Of a DNA stretch of 64,000 bases, positions 45,287 to 56,701 are shown one piece after another. The notes below the pieces were generated by a model. It worked only from the letters and a program-made list of their open reading frames with translations. It had not been told where the DNA came from and searched no databases. A program made the position numbers and the translations under genes. The DNA comes from Eutypa lata (lineage: Eukaryota > Ascomycota > Sordariomycetes > Xylariales > Diatrypaceae): contig JAKULF010000006.1 of assembly GCA_022661535.1 (NCBI GenBank), positions 3,591,001 through 3,655,000 on the forward strand, written 5' to 3'. Numbering within the stretch: the stretch's first letter is position 1; each line of letters begins with the position of its first letter.

Positions 45287-46670
45287 ATGACAAATATACG
45301 ACCTTTTAAAATCGATGTTCCTCAATCAGACATCGACGAACTGAACACGAAGTTGTTGGGATCGCGATTCCCCGGTGTAGCCGAAGATAGCTGGGAGCGT
45401 GGGACACCGATCCAGGACATCAAGCATATTTCCGAGCACTGGCGTGAGAACTTCAGTTGGCGATCTTTCGAGGAGCGGCTGAACCGCCTGCCGCATTATG
45501 AAGCGACTGTAGCCGTAGACGGATTTGACCCGGTTCAAGTTCATTTCATCCATCAGCAGAGTTCAGCGCCTGATGCCATCCCCTTGTTATTTGTACACGG
45601 CTGTATGTCAGATTTTACCCTCCGGAGAGGTTCACTGTTAACAAAAAGGTTATGACCAGGGCCTGGCGGCTTTCACGAGATAATCAAATGCCTTCCACTC
45701 TTTGCGGAGTCCGAAAAGAGTGGCGGGCCTGCTTTTCATGTCATTGCGCCTTCGCTCCCCAATTTCGGCTTCTCGAGCAGAATCGACAGACCTGGTTTCG
45801 GCTTGCGGCAGTATGCTGAGACCTGCCACAAGCTGATGCTCGGTCTTGGATACAATAGATACGCCTGTCAAGGTGGAGACTGGGTAAGAACCTCGCAACA
45901 TAAAATACTGAACAAGTTCCGGGACCTTGTTAGCTGAGAGATTCTGGTCTAGGGAAGTCAAATCTGCCGTCTCCTCGGCGAAATGTATCCACAGTCGATG
46001 CGTGCAATTCATCTGAATCTCATCCTCGCTGGCCCCCCACCTATCACGTCGCCCATCAAGTTTGCACGGTTCTTAATTACAAGCTTCTTGAAATGGTACA
46101 CCCCCGCAGAGGCTGCTCGTCTCAATGGCATGCGGAACTATCAGATGAATGGCAACGGCTACTTTCAGATCCAGAAGCAGAGGCCCAACACCATTGGGGT
46201 TGCGCTCTCTGATAGCCCCGTAGGTCTCCTAGCTTGGATTTACGACAAGCTGGTGACATGGACAGATGACTACCCGTTCACGGATGACGAGGTTTGCGAA
46301 TGGGTGAGCCTATACTGGTTTAGTCGCGCGGGACCTGCGGCCAGCGTTGTCATATATCATGAGGCGTTCCGAGGAGTTAATCCGGTAGGGGCTAATGTTG
46401 CATCACCTACTGTCAAAATGGTAAGACCAACTTTTCAACGAAACCCCCTGCTATATTTCAGATTTCTAATAACGAAGGCAACAGGGTTTCTCCTATTTTC
46501 CGAAGGAACTGTTTGGAACTCCACGCTTCTGGAATAGGCAAATTGGCAACGTCGTTTTTGAAAAGGAACATGATGGCGGTGGTCATTTTGCTGCATGGGA
46601 AAAGCCGGAAGCTCTTGTTGGCGACCTTCGCGTTATGTTTGGAAGGGGTGGAGGTGCATATGAACCATGA
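45287..46670 (+). CDS. Epoxide hydrolase, microsomal/juvenile-hormone type with EHN domain
   Basis: Four exons, 45287-45602, 45660-45883, 45953-46420 and 46485-46670, all in phase, give 397 residues. The N-terminal EHN region (FKIDVPQSDIDELNTKL to NRLPHYEATVAVDGF) precedes an alpha/beta hydrolase core. Intron 1 splits the oxyanion motif HGWPGGFHE. The nucleophile is Asp179 in GGDWGSQICRLLGE, restored by intron 2. The catalytic His is His370 in GGGHFAAWEKPE, in exon 4. These residues are intact, so activity is expected: hydrolysis of epoxides to vicinal diols in detoxification or secondary metabolism. There is no signal peptide or N-terminal membrane anchor, unlike mammalian microsomal enzymes. 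Neighbouring MFS relic and metallopeptidase do not suggest a pathway. Confidence 0.93.
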
Positions 46671-47362
46671 TAGGGGAAACTAGCTAGTTGTGCCGTAAAT
46701 TAAGGACCAGTACCTTCGAAAAGGGGTTCCATACTTGAATGCCGAAGATTCGTATTTGGGCAAGTGAAATTTCACGTATACAATAGACATAAAGGGGGGT
46801 TGAGAAAGTGTAAGGAGAAAGTCCCTGAAATAAGAACGTAGACGATATGTAGAAGTGACCTAGCAGTAAGGTCAATTCTTCAGATTGTTCTCAACTGAAT
46901 TAATACCATCATTACCTCTGAACCGACTGACGTGCTTTTCCATACTAGTAAAGTGCCAAGTGAGCTAACCCTGTCACCAAGGAAGCTGGTACAGCAGTGC
47001 CGACAGCAATTCCTGTGACCTGTCTCGAAGTCATGCCAGTGAACGATGTTGAGCTTGGAGTTGAGAGTGCCGAGCTAGTCGGCTCGCTCCATCGCCCGTA
47101 TCAGGAATATTCCAGAACTTCGAGTGGTTTATCGATATAGATGAACCAGTTATATCCTGAGATAAATGTCCTAATATCAATTACAATGTGAATGCATTTA
47201 GCCTCTTGACTCCGTATTCCGGTGTCCCTTCCCTATTGTCAATCAATTTCGACGTTCATAGTCTAATGGCACATCGGCAATGCCACAGTGTACCCTGACG
47301 AAATGTTCTAATAACAGTTTTAGTGACTGCGTGAATAGGTTTGGAGTTGAGCCTTGTAGAGT
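46671..47362. other. Convergent intergenic region
   Basis: 3' flanks of the epoxide hydrolase and metallopeptidase genes. A GTATGT at the very end of the metallopeptidase frame could be a donor to a further exon here, but no convincing continuation was found. Confidence 0.5.
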
Positions 47363-48437
47363 CTAATGAATATACATACCTAAAGCCAAGGCAGCTAGGC
47401 TTTCAGCATTTCGATACAACGGAATTGCGTCTCCGTTTTCCGTGTCCTCCCTCAATTCTCTGGCAGAAAATGGATCCGAATCTCCTCCCCAATCATCTGT
47501 GCCATGGAACTGGATAGCAGGCCACTTGTCTACAGGGTCCGCTGTGAGCTCGCCCCAACCATTCTTGAGTCCGAAGGTGTCAAGATGGGAGAGCTCGTGC
47601 ATGAGCGTATGTGCTATTTGGGATCGGGGCATCAGTTTGGGTCAGAGGTGCCGCAATGTGCGTTTCAGTGATGTACTTACTCCCTGTTTCCCAATCTTCG
47701 TATAACTTATACGACGCCTCTCTACAGAACTCTTGTAGTTCTGCATCTGTGGTAGGAAGCATCCTCTTTGTTTCCATGGCTGTAAAAAACAATGGACATA
47801 TTATGACATGGCGGACTCCAGCGGTAAGCAAGTCCGGGATCTCGAGGTCTTCTGGTGCGATAGTAGCATACGCGTATGGGGTCGCTACCCTGATATAACT
47901 CTAAGCAATAATAAAACAAGAAAGTAAACTTCAATTGAGCTTAAAAAACTTACCCTTCTTTCTCATCGCAGTCGGATTGATCGCCTGTCTCACATTGTAC
48001 AATATAGTTTGGCCGTTTGGAATCATCATCGCCGACAGCCCATTGGAAGACCTCAAAGGCCTTTGTGACCTTATCTTTATCGTCGATAGTGAAGTAGTGA
48101 TCATATCTGTAGCAACAATAAAATCTGGTCAAAAACAATTCAACCTCCTCCGAAGGAGGTGATGCTAGAATAAAACGAACTCTTTAGCATCAGCATGAAA
48201 GTGGCTGTCATCCTTCAACCACTCGTATGTATCCTTAGCATATCTTTCTACATCACGTAGACGACTTGCTACGAAAGCCTCCTGATGGTCGTTGCAATTG
48301 ATGAACGGCGGTAACCTCTTGACCAGCGGTGACGTCCCATTATCGGCACTGGTAATTCTGATTGGCGAAGCATGGGTGATAACTATCAATAGTATGAAAG
48401 TGGAGAGCCAGCCTACAGCTAAGCGAAGGGTAGGCAT
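47363..48437 (-). CDS. Secreted M35-like zinc metallopeptidase
   Basis: Four minus-strand exons, 48437-48181, 48106-47954, 47889-47681 and 47613-47363, give 289 residues. The start at 48437 places a signal peptide at residues 1-24 (core TFILLIVITHA). Lys40-Arg41 is a likely Kex2 site. Exon 4 carries the zinc motif HELSHLDTFG (His212, Glu213, His216), followed by an Asp/Gly-rich stretch and NAESLAALALG, where deuterolysin-like enzymes have NADNYA. This fits M35/lysine-specific metallo-endopeptidase-like fungal secreted proteases, although the complete aspzincin signature is not obvious. The first donor, GTTCGT, is non-consensus but is the choice that keeps the frame; the second acceptor is ATATCAG. 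The possible GTATGT donor near the stop leaves the exact C-terminus uncertain. Confidence 0.8.
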
Positions 48438-50845
48438 ATTTACGAAGAATGGGGGTAAGACAACTCCACGAAAAGATGGACAATAATCTAGCATTCTTGA
48501 AATCCTAAGACCCTGCCTTATATTAACCTTCGACAGGATCCCCATTCTTCACTACCCATACTCCATATATTGGTTCACGAATACCACCGTCTTGTGTTAG
48601 ATGAGGTTTCGGTGACGTTTTCTACAACACTACTGAGTGCTACGACCCTTGGACAGAATTTTATTAGCTTCGTCTACCGCCGTTATTTCTCTATTGCATT
48701 TCTAATAATGTACCTCAGATTGGCTTCGAGCTTTTATTTCTGGGCGTTTTATTGTTTTTCTCATCACCTATAATGATAAGGATATGTTATTAAAGCCACC
48801 TAACCAGATCCCCGTTTACGACATTACTGCCCCTTGGGTATTGTAGAGACACTGGGGTTCCGCGATTGCATCGATATAAAGCGCGAATGATGTCTCAGAC
48901 CTCCCGTGCTCACTTAGCAAGCAATGTAGAAAGTTTAAGTTACCTGGTTATGTTGGATAGTCTAGAATTCAGATTGGGTGGGCCCAACGGCCCAACGCGA
49001 GTTCTTGAATATTGTTCTGCTGGGTTGCAAATGTAGGACATCGTTAGACGACTTGGCAGTAGTACACATAGCGCTATGGAGTTTGTGTATAGGTCTCGGG
49101 ACCGGACTACAGTTACACCCCCCAACATTTGCAAAGTATATGTGATCATACGATTCCGTAAGTAATACGAGACGAAGTGTTAGAGCAAGAGCTTCTATCT
49201 CGTAATAACTTAACCCGACAGTAACCTTAAGTAACATAAATAACACAAAATCCATGTATTAAGAGATGAATGAAATTAATATTAGAATAATGTATAGTAA
49301 GTTGAATATAAAATTTGAGAATAACCCAAGGCTGACTTATTTTTACACTAATAAGGTGGAAAGGAAACAGAAAGGTGATGCCCGCTGCCTAGTGTGGTGT
49401 CACGGAAGTCTGGGTGAAAAAAAGAGAAAAAAAAAGAGAAGCTGGAAACAGGTGGTCAATAAATGTAAATATCCAATAACGGGAAAGAATGTTCAAAGGA
49501 ATTTCAAAAATGCATCAGCCGTGAATCGAACACGGGGCCCATCGATGGCAACGATGGATTTTACCACTAAACCACTGATGCTGCTGTTGGCGGAGAAGTG
49601 CCAAGACCGGATGAATACTCTCCCGCTTAAAGCTTAATATTAGGTAGGTGGACGGAATGCCCTAGCCCCGAGGGTTCCAAACACACTCAAGTTCTAATGA
49701 GAAACTTACGTCGATTCTTATATCAGCAAGTCTACTAGACTCGACACTTTGGGTGGTAAGTAGGATTCGTTACAAGGCAGCCTTCGAGGTTTTCTATGAA
49801 GCTGCTACGTTTTGCAGCGTTGGTGGTCGTTTTAGCTACCTAGTTAGAGCTTTAAGTGTGATAATGTCCGCCCCACAACAGTAGTTATGATAGCGAAGTA
49901 CCTACCTGCGGATATCATTCCGACTGGGAGTTGCGAACATAATGAACATAATGAATATGGTGGTGACCTTAGGATAATGTTAGCCATTTCGTGATAAGCA
50001 TTGCGCATTGGTCGTTCACGGCAATACGAGCCGGGTATACCCACGTTGCATCCTCCGTGGATATCCGGAGCTTGGCATGCCAAGATTACCTCCGATCCTC
50101 CGATATCAAGCCCCTATAGTGGGCCCAATCACGGAGTCAGGATTCACATAGTTATGCAGGATTGGATATACTAGTTAAGTCCCCAATAGGTGTTTCCAAA
50201 TATAAAATTCACCCTTGATCAAGTTGATTCATGACGTCTGCGTTGAAAATAATTCATTCCTAGTCTTCTAGTAGGGTAAAATACCGACTGCACCATGAAA
50301 GCGGAAGTAATTCTAAGAGGCAAATAGATCTATTTATTATGGATTAACACCGGCTCATAGTCTTCTCATTGGGCAAGAAACGAGGTACAATTATATCCAA
50401 CAGGTGTTCGGATACCCTTACTAATCGCACATGGTACTATGCACGGCGCAGGATTTAGATCCTAGCCAACATTAAACCCGAACCAATCTGCATGACTAGA
50501 TCTTCGGCGGGCTGGATGTTTCTGCCAGCGTTGCTACCCCGATTAGCTAATTAGTAGACGAAGCCTTTCGTTATATATAAGCCTACGATGCCTACGTCAA
50601 TCTGAGTGATATGATACCTGTCAGTCTGCTACGACACACCCAGCTTCCAAATCCAACCTGATTCAATAATTGTTGACATAATGCCTTTTCGCGCCAGCTC
50701 AAATCTATAAGGATTGATAGTGATATTCTGAGAACTTCCTTTTGCCTTTACAATTAGGGATATTACTATCAGGGATACTACCAGTCACCTGATCACAATC
50801 GCCCCATAGCTGAATCTCCCATCCACCCAACAAGCAACCGCCACC
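48438..50845. other. Intergenic with one tRNA gene
   Basis: AT-rich divergent spacer between the metallopeptidase and the SDR gene. Apart from the tRNA-Gly at 49512-49581, no coding region or repeat was recognised. The final 200 bases form the SDR promoter. Confidence 0.55.
49512..49581 (-). tRNA. tRNA-Gly (anticodon GCC)
   Basis: The minus strand folds as a full cloverleaf without an intron. The acceptor stem is GCATCAG paired with CTGATGC, the D arm contains GTTTAGTGGTAAAAT, the anticodon stem CATCG/CGATG encloses loop TTGCCAT (anticodon GCC), and the T arm CCGTG-TTCGATT-CACGG is perfect. A and B box promoter elements are present. At 70 nt it is typical of eukaryotic tRNA-Gly. The downstream flank has no obvious long T run within the first bases, so the Pol III terminator is not pinpointed. 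Confidence 0.96.
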
Positions 50846-51927
50846 ATGACGCCAAGTCTCAAAAGCACATTAACGCAAATGTTCCCCCCGAAGCCCAGCT
50901 TCACGGAGAAGGACGTGCCGGATCTCAGCACGAAAGTGTACATCGTAACGGGGGCCAACACGGGCGTGGGCAAAGAGCTCGCGCGCATGCTGTACTCCAA
51001 GAACGCCAAGGTCTACGTAGCAGCGCGCTCCGAGGCGAAGTCGAACCAAGCCATCGAGGACATCCAGAAGCTCCTGCCGCAGTCCACGGGGCAGCTCGTC
51101 TTCCTCCCGCTCGACCTCGTCGACCTGAGCACCATCAAAGCGACGGCGAGCCGCTTCCTCGCCGCCGAAACCAAGCTGCACGTGCTCTTCAACAACGCGG
51201 GCGTCATGTCGCCCGAGAAGGAGCTCGCCCGGACGCCCCAGGGCCACGAGCTCCACATGGGCGTCAACTGCCTGGGCACGTTCCTGCTCACCGAGCTCCT
51301 CACGCCCGCGCTGGTCGAGACGGCCCGGTCCGAGCCCGCGGGCGGCGTGCGCGTCGTCTGGGTGGCGTCGTCCGCGGCCGAGATGTTCGCCGAGAAGAAC
51401 GTCGGCATCACGCCGGGGAGGATCGACACGCTGGCGACCGGCAACGAGCGCTACTGGGCTAGTAAGGTGGGGAACTGGGCCCATGGTGTCGAGTACGCCC
51501 GCCGGCATCGGGCCGACGGCGTCGTGAGCGTGCCCCTGAACCCCGGGAATTTGACCTCCGACCTCTATCGCGACCAGGGCGTCGCTCTGAGGATTGCGAC
51601 GAAGCTGATGATGTACGCGCCTGTGAATGGTGCTTATACGGAGCTCTTTGCTGGCTTGTCGCCTGACATTACTATTGAGAAGACGGGCTGCTGGGGTGAG
51701 TGTACATTCCTGAGATTTCAGCACTAACAAGACCTCTCTTTTTCTCTCTCTGTTCTCGGAAGAGTGTGTTGCTAATACATAATTATGCCATAGTCGTTCC
51801 TTTCGGCCGCATTTACTCCATCCGAGCAGACATGAACGTGGCAGTAAAGCGTGAGTCTGAGGGCGGCACAGGAGGAACCCTTAAGTTCTGGGAGTGGAGC
51901 GAGGAACAGGTCCAGTCATATCTTTGA
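50846..51927 (+). CDS. Short-chain dehydrogenase/reductase
   Basis: Two exons, 50846-51695 and 51794-51927, joined in phase 1 across a GTGAGT...TAG intron, give 327 residues. Classical SDR landmarks are present: TGANTGVG at 35-42 for NAD(P) binding, NNAGV at 116-120, a Ser pair at 175-176, the active-site Y-W-A-S-K at 203-207 and the LNPGNLTSD segment after it. The layout (about 20 residues before the first beta strand, helix 'KELARMLY') resembles fungal retinol-dehydrogenase/WW-oxidoreductase-like SDRs that reduce or oxidise carbonyls. Exon 2 supplies VVPFGRIYSIRADM and a C-terminal helix. The substrate is unknown. First-exon GC3 is very high. Convergent with the Ser/Thr-rich gene. Confidence 0.93.
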
Positions 51928-52176
51928 TATAATATCCTCAGATTCGACATTGGTAAACTTCTAGAGGGGGAGTGAGGCGTATCTTCTTTGCTATTCAACA
52001 TGGGAACTTTATCAATAATTTATTATGTACATCTATTGTACTGGAAATAATTCACTTCGAAATGAATCCGCCGTATATGGAATTCCCTAGAAGTCGTAGC
52101 TCTCATTAAGAGACATTATTTGTAATAATTACAATACTGATATATACGCTTTGTATAGCTGCATATTAAGTCACTG

Positions 52177-54434
52177 TCATACGACATTCGCAGTTACAGC
52201 TCGGCATTGAGGCCCTTGGTCAATGGGGTCCGCCGTCAGGTGCAGGATACCGTTTTGGAAAATATCATTTGGATTTGAATTCCCGAAGCAGATTGAAAAT
52301 TGGTTCTGCATGTCCAGAGTACAGTGTATAATGGCGCCAAGTATTTCGCACCCAGGCGGATACCAGCCGCCGCCTATCGGATCTTCGTCGAAGTAGGCTT
52401 TAGCCGAGTAATCATAGTAGTAGGTGTTCAATGTGAGCCTATAGTCAGCGCTGGTTAAGTCGTCTTGCTGACCTGGAAACGGGTGTGCTTGTGCGTTGAG
52501 CTTAAACGGGGTTGCATCGAAGATGTCGGAAGCGGAAAATGTGAGGATGTTTGAGCTCGACCTGGGGTTGTCGTAGACAACAGCGTATTTCCCGTTCGAG
52601 CGAAAAAGGTTATCATCCTCGCTCGTTATATCGGTGTCGGGGTCGGTATATGTCCTCATAATATCACTAGCTTGGATATAAAAGATTGGCCCGTGTGTGA
52701 GTGTTGCGGTTGCAGTTGGGCTGGTGCTTGAAATGTTCAAATAGGGCGCCGTAGATGTAGTGTGAGAGAACGTTGAGCTATCTACATTGGAAGTGCCTAA
52801 TTCACTCTCTATTGAGGAAGAAGTGACTACAGTCACGGAGGATAAAACGTCTAGGGAACTTGTAGTTGATATACTTCGAACCGATATTGTGCTTGGAAAG
52901 GTGGAAGTAGTTAGTGGGCTGTTTGTTGTTGAGAAGGCTCCTGATATTATGGCAGATGATGATGTGCTATATGACGTAGAGGATGTGGTGCTGGTAAATG
53001 ATATGATAGTTGAGCTTGCTTTAATGGATGAATGTCTGAGGATGTCGCGATTGAGACGGTATTCCTTGACGATGTTGAGGCCGAAATAATTCTGTCTGAC
53101 GAACTACTAGTAGCATGAAACGTGTCGGGAGGTACTGTCGTGGTTGAGGATATTGCAATGCTTGAAACTTCCGGGCTCTTGGAGAATGTCGTACTGTTAG
53201 AGATTGTATGAGTGATAGCTGATATGGAACTACTGGAAGATATACCAGTGTTTGAGGATATTGGCCTGTTTGAGGATATAGAGCCGCTGGATAGTGATGG
53301 ATCGTCGTATAATGTCGGATCACTGGAAGCTGCCATGCTACTGGGAAATCCCGCGCTGCTAGGAGATGTTTGACTATTAATAAACATCGTATTACTGGAA
53401 GATGTAATTATAGAGGACCTCTGATTGCTAGAAAACGTTGCAATGTTGGACAATATCGAACTGCTAGGGATTGTTGGATTGCTAACAGATGTCGTACTTC
53501 TAGCAATTGTCGTACTGCTGAAGAATATCAGACTACTTGAAGATATTGGGCCGCTAGAGAGCATCGGAATGCTGGAGGGTATCGAACTACTAGATAATGT
53601 CGGACTGATGGAAGTTATCACACTACTAAAGGTGACTTTATCGTTCAATGACTTTGGGTCTGCAGATTATGTGACCACTGAAAGGGTTTTACTGGGTGAG
53701 GATATTACAGCATCCAAAGAAGTTGTCAGATCTGGAGATCTTAAAGGTTCAGAGGAGATGGGAATATCTGATGACGTCGCAATGGGAATATTTGAAGACG
53801 TTAACTCTACGGATAAAGACACGATAGATGTCCTAGGAGCCGATGACGAAGAAACCGAACTTCTGAGAATGGAGGTTTTAGAGTCAGACCCAAAAGGTAG
53901 CCTATTCGAGACTGCCGTGCCTTGTGTGATAATAGACGATGGTGTAGGATCTGGGATACCTACTGTCGATGAAGGGTCGATGTTACTTGCCAAAGTGGAA
54001 AGAGTAGATGTGCTAGAGCGATAGGATGCACTCAAACTAATATTCGGGGATCCAGGTTCTCTTAGGCTTGAACTCATGCTGATTGAAGACCGACCTGTTC
54101 CTGTGGTGCATTGATCTATGTCTGAAATCTAGGATACTGTACTCGTGGTAGATACCAAAATAGTTGATCCCGAGTATATGGAAACGCCCGTGGACATCGA
54201 ATGTGCAACCATGGAGGTCATAGATAGGTCGCTAGCCGACGCCCATGAGGACGGCAGGGACGTGTATGTCGTGCTGCTTGATTCATAGTCATTACTTGGA
54301 TGTATATCTAGTGCATTAATAGGAGCCAGGTTAGCTGCTGGAGATTGAGGTCCCGGTTGACTTAGAGCTATGCGAGCAAGCGTAATCAGAATAAGAGTAT
54401 TTGCTAGCTGCATCTTGTTAGACCAACTTGACAT
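52177..54434 (-). pseudogene. Ser/Thr-rich secreted cell-surface protein, interrupted
   Basis: The minus strand starts at 54434 with a signal peptide (MQLANTLILITLARIALSQP within the first 27 residues) and reads as extreme Ser/Thr-rich low complexity. It ends in a folded-looking domain of about 140 residues (HGPIFYIQASDIMRTYTDPD to SICFGNSNPNDIFQNGILHL). One frame runs from 54434 to about 53040 but is broken by TAG at 54129-54131 and TAA at 53667-53669. A single frameshift near 53020-53045 moves the rest to another frame, which is then open to the stop at 52177. No introns fit these breaks. The layout suggests a cell-wall or adhesin-like protein. It is inactive as sequenced, unless the breaks are assembly errors in repetitive DNA. 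Confidence 0.7.
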
Positions 54435-54882
54435 ACTGTAGCCGAATGACCTGTAGTGAAAAGGAAGAGTGTCCAGGGGTAATTACTGAGATGAGCACGT
54501 CAACTTAGTTGGACTGCGAAGTCTCCGATGATATCATTTAAATTTCTTTTAGGAATATTGTATTTATTATTATGACTCGTGGCTTAGGAACGAGTTATAT
54601 AGATGCCGGCATTCCAATAAGCAAGCCACAAGTCTACCATGAATCGGTTCAACCAATAGTCAGAATGTCTCCTTTTATTTTCCGTGGCGTAGCATGGCTT
54701 GTTCTCGACGCGATTTGATCGACTTAGGTAGGTACCAAGAAGCTATAGCCTGATTGGCTCGTTGAAGTCAATGACCCACCTATCCAAGGCCTCGGGTCAG
54801 GGGCTGGTGAGCAATGTCTGATTCTTTTAAGTCATATATTGTTCGCCATGACGGACACGTCTAATAAAAGCGCTTCACATTT
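54435..54882. other. Intergenic, nothing recognised
   Basis: Upstream region of the Ser/Thr-rich gene and 3' flank of the two-TM protein gene. AT-rich; no features seen. Confidence 0.55.
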
Positions 54883-55606
54883 CTATAACGACCCTTCATG
54901 CGTTATCCAGATGGAAAGCGACACAAGCAGGGCAATTGCACCGATTATTCCTCCAGCTATCTGAGTGCCGACGTTGGCGTCATGGACCAAGACGCCGACT
55001 ACAACACCGATGGCAACTGCGACGATCAAAGACACGAGAGAGAACCACAAGACTGTCCCTTTCTTTAACCTCTGCCCCACCAATAGAGCTTTTCCACCTA
55101 GGCTGTCTGTGAGAACGTCTGGGTACTGCCTGCTGAATTGCTCCGTCGGGTGGAGCAGACTTGGGCGCTTATATCCGAAGCTAAGTTCGAGGCAAGGCTC
55201 GCGGGCGCGGATGATAACCTCGGAAAATACCGGTTGGCCTTCAAGGTCGGAGCGAAACTACACAGAGATTTAGGATCAAGGGAGACAGCATTGCATTACA
55301 GGGGCTGCATACTGTGCACATAGTCACAATGTCGATACTGTACATCCAAAGGAGATCATGGAGTGGCTTGCAAAGACTGATCTGGGTGAAGAATTCTTCC
55401 CACTTGGCTCGAATCTTCTCCATGACGACTGAAGCTGGATCCGAACTATCAAATGGAATAGTATTGAGATAGAAGCGATTGTGCTTCTCAATCACCAGAC
55501 GGAGGGTGGCATCGGCAACCGAACCGGGCTCTGCAGCTCTGGCCTGGATGGGCTGGAGCTCGTGGCCAATAGAAGGTAAAGGTGTTGAAGACACACTTCG
55601 TTCCAT
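54883..55606 (-). CDS. Small fungal membrane protein with two C-terminal TM segments
   Basis: Two minus-strand exons, 55606-55313 and 55257-54883, joined in phase 0 across a 55-nt GTATGC...TAG intron with a CTAAAT branch site, give 222 residues. The N-terminal half is soluble: a Ser/Pro-rich start, then ATLRLVIEKHNRFYLNTIPF and a helical stretch. Exon 2 continues SDLEGQPVFSEVIIRAREPC and ends with two hydrophobic spans, VLWFSLVSLIVAVAIGVVVGVL and IAGGIIGAIALLVSLSIWI, separated by a short VHDANVGTQ loop. I recall fungal hypothetical proteins with this layout (substrate-like head plus paired C-terminal TMs) but no functional name. An upstream in-frame ATG at 55753 would add 49 residues; 55606 gives the more typical start. 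Confidence 0.72.
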
Positions 55607-56701
55607 GACTGCGGGACGAGAAGGCGATGAGAAGGCAACGCTGAGGTGAATCCTAGCTACAATGTAGCTGAGATGAATTACATACGAGTGGTTCGCGAGC
55701 ATTGAAATTCCAACAAGGCAACAATTGGATTTGCTTTTATCTACGGGTAACATCGTAGCGACGATGCATAATCAACATAGTATCGGGGCCACGACTATTC
55801 TTTAGGTACGTCTTCATTGGTAGTTAACTTCGCCCGGTTTCCTTGCCCCCGAAAGTGTCATCGTGGCCACGATGTTCAAAGCTTGAGACATATAGAGGTA
55901 GTGAGCATGAAATTTAGCTGCGTCGGTTTTAGTATTGCTCTAGCATTCGTGGTCTTATAAATATCTATTTTCTATAATGCATTATTAGTTGTGTAAGTAA
56001 TTCCAATACATCTTACTCGTTATGAAATGACACTGAGGGGTTCTGGGAGACAACCTATCATACCGGAGATGTACTTGTCCAAGCCCCTGTATCTCGCATC
56101 CAATTGCCTATATCATAGCCAGGGGTATAACGTATGGTGGGGTGGAAGCGGGGATGCAGATTGTGGCTTGCATAAAGCATCGTGGCCTCGACCTCGAATA
56201 CAACAATTGTAACATCCTTCCAAGGCTTACTCTATTAATGCTGCGCCCACATCATCTCAAGCTATTGTATTTGTCTCTTCGAGGTGCTCGACAGTCTCGT
56301 GTCCTAAAAACTTGCTCCCCTTTGTTCACAGTAAATTAAAGCTGCATGTGCTCCAGCTCGAGTCGGAACGGGAGCCAGGTAAGTTACCACGCTTTCCAAC
56401 TTCCAACTCTGATTTGTACACTCATTGAAGGAAGCATGTATATTCGAAGGGTTAGAGTCCTGAGAGAACGGTAATGATATTTGGTGATATCTGCTAACTC
56501 AGGAAATTAGGCTAGCCCCAATAACTTTTCCTCTTCCACGAGTTCTAACAGCAATTCCTATCACATGCTGCGATACCAAAACCAGACCCGATCAGAAGGA
56601 TCAACCATCTACGATAATATTTTCTCACGTAGTAGATCTAAAGCCCAGGAAAGAGCGTCGGTCCAAGTAACGAATTTCGAGAAACGGTTTTCATCCAAAC
56701 G
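55607..56701. other. Divergent intergenic region with palindromes
   Basis: Shared upstream region of the two-TM protein gene and the C2H2 gene. Contains the CATCGT-type palindromes at 55754-55769 and 55859-55874. No RNA gene or coding stretch was recognised. Confidence 0.55.
55859..55874. promoter_or_regulatory. Perfect 16-bp palindrome CATCGTGGCCACGATG
   Basis: An exact palindrome 253 bases upstream of the two-TM gene's ATG. A related imperfect one, CATCGTAGCGACGATG, with the same six-base arms, lies at about 55754-55769. Two similar dyads upstream of one gene suggest a dimeric regulator site; no matching known motif is claimed. Confidence 0.4.

Noticed and set aside
50870..51730. Long (286-codon) open frame antisense to the SDR gene
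   Set aside because: It mirrors the high-GC3 SDR exon; the product is Arg/Gly/His-rich with no motifs, as expected for a shadow frame.
3594..51927. A biosynthetic gene cluster built from the NmrA-like gene, SDR, epoxide hydrolase and MFS relic
   Set aside because: They are tens of kilobases apart, separated by LSM8, glutaredoxin and other unrelated genes, and no backbone synthase is present.
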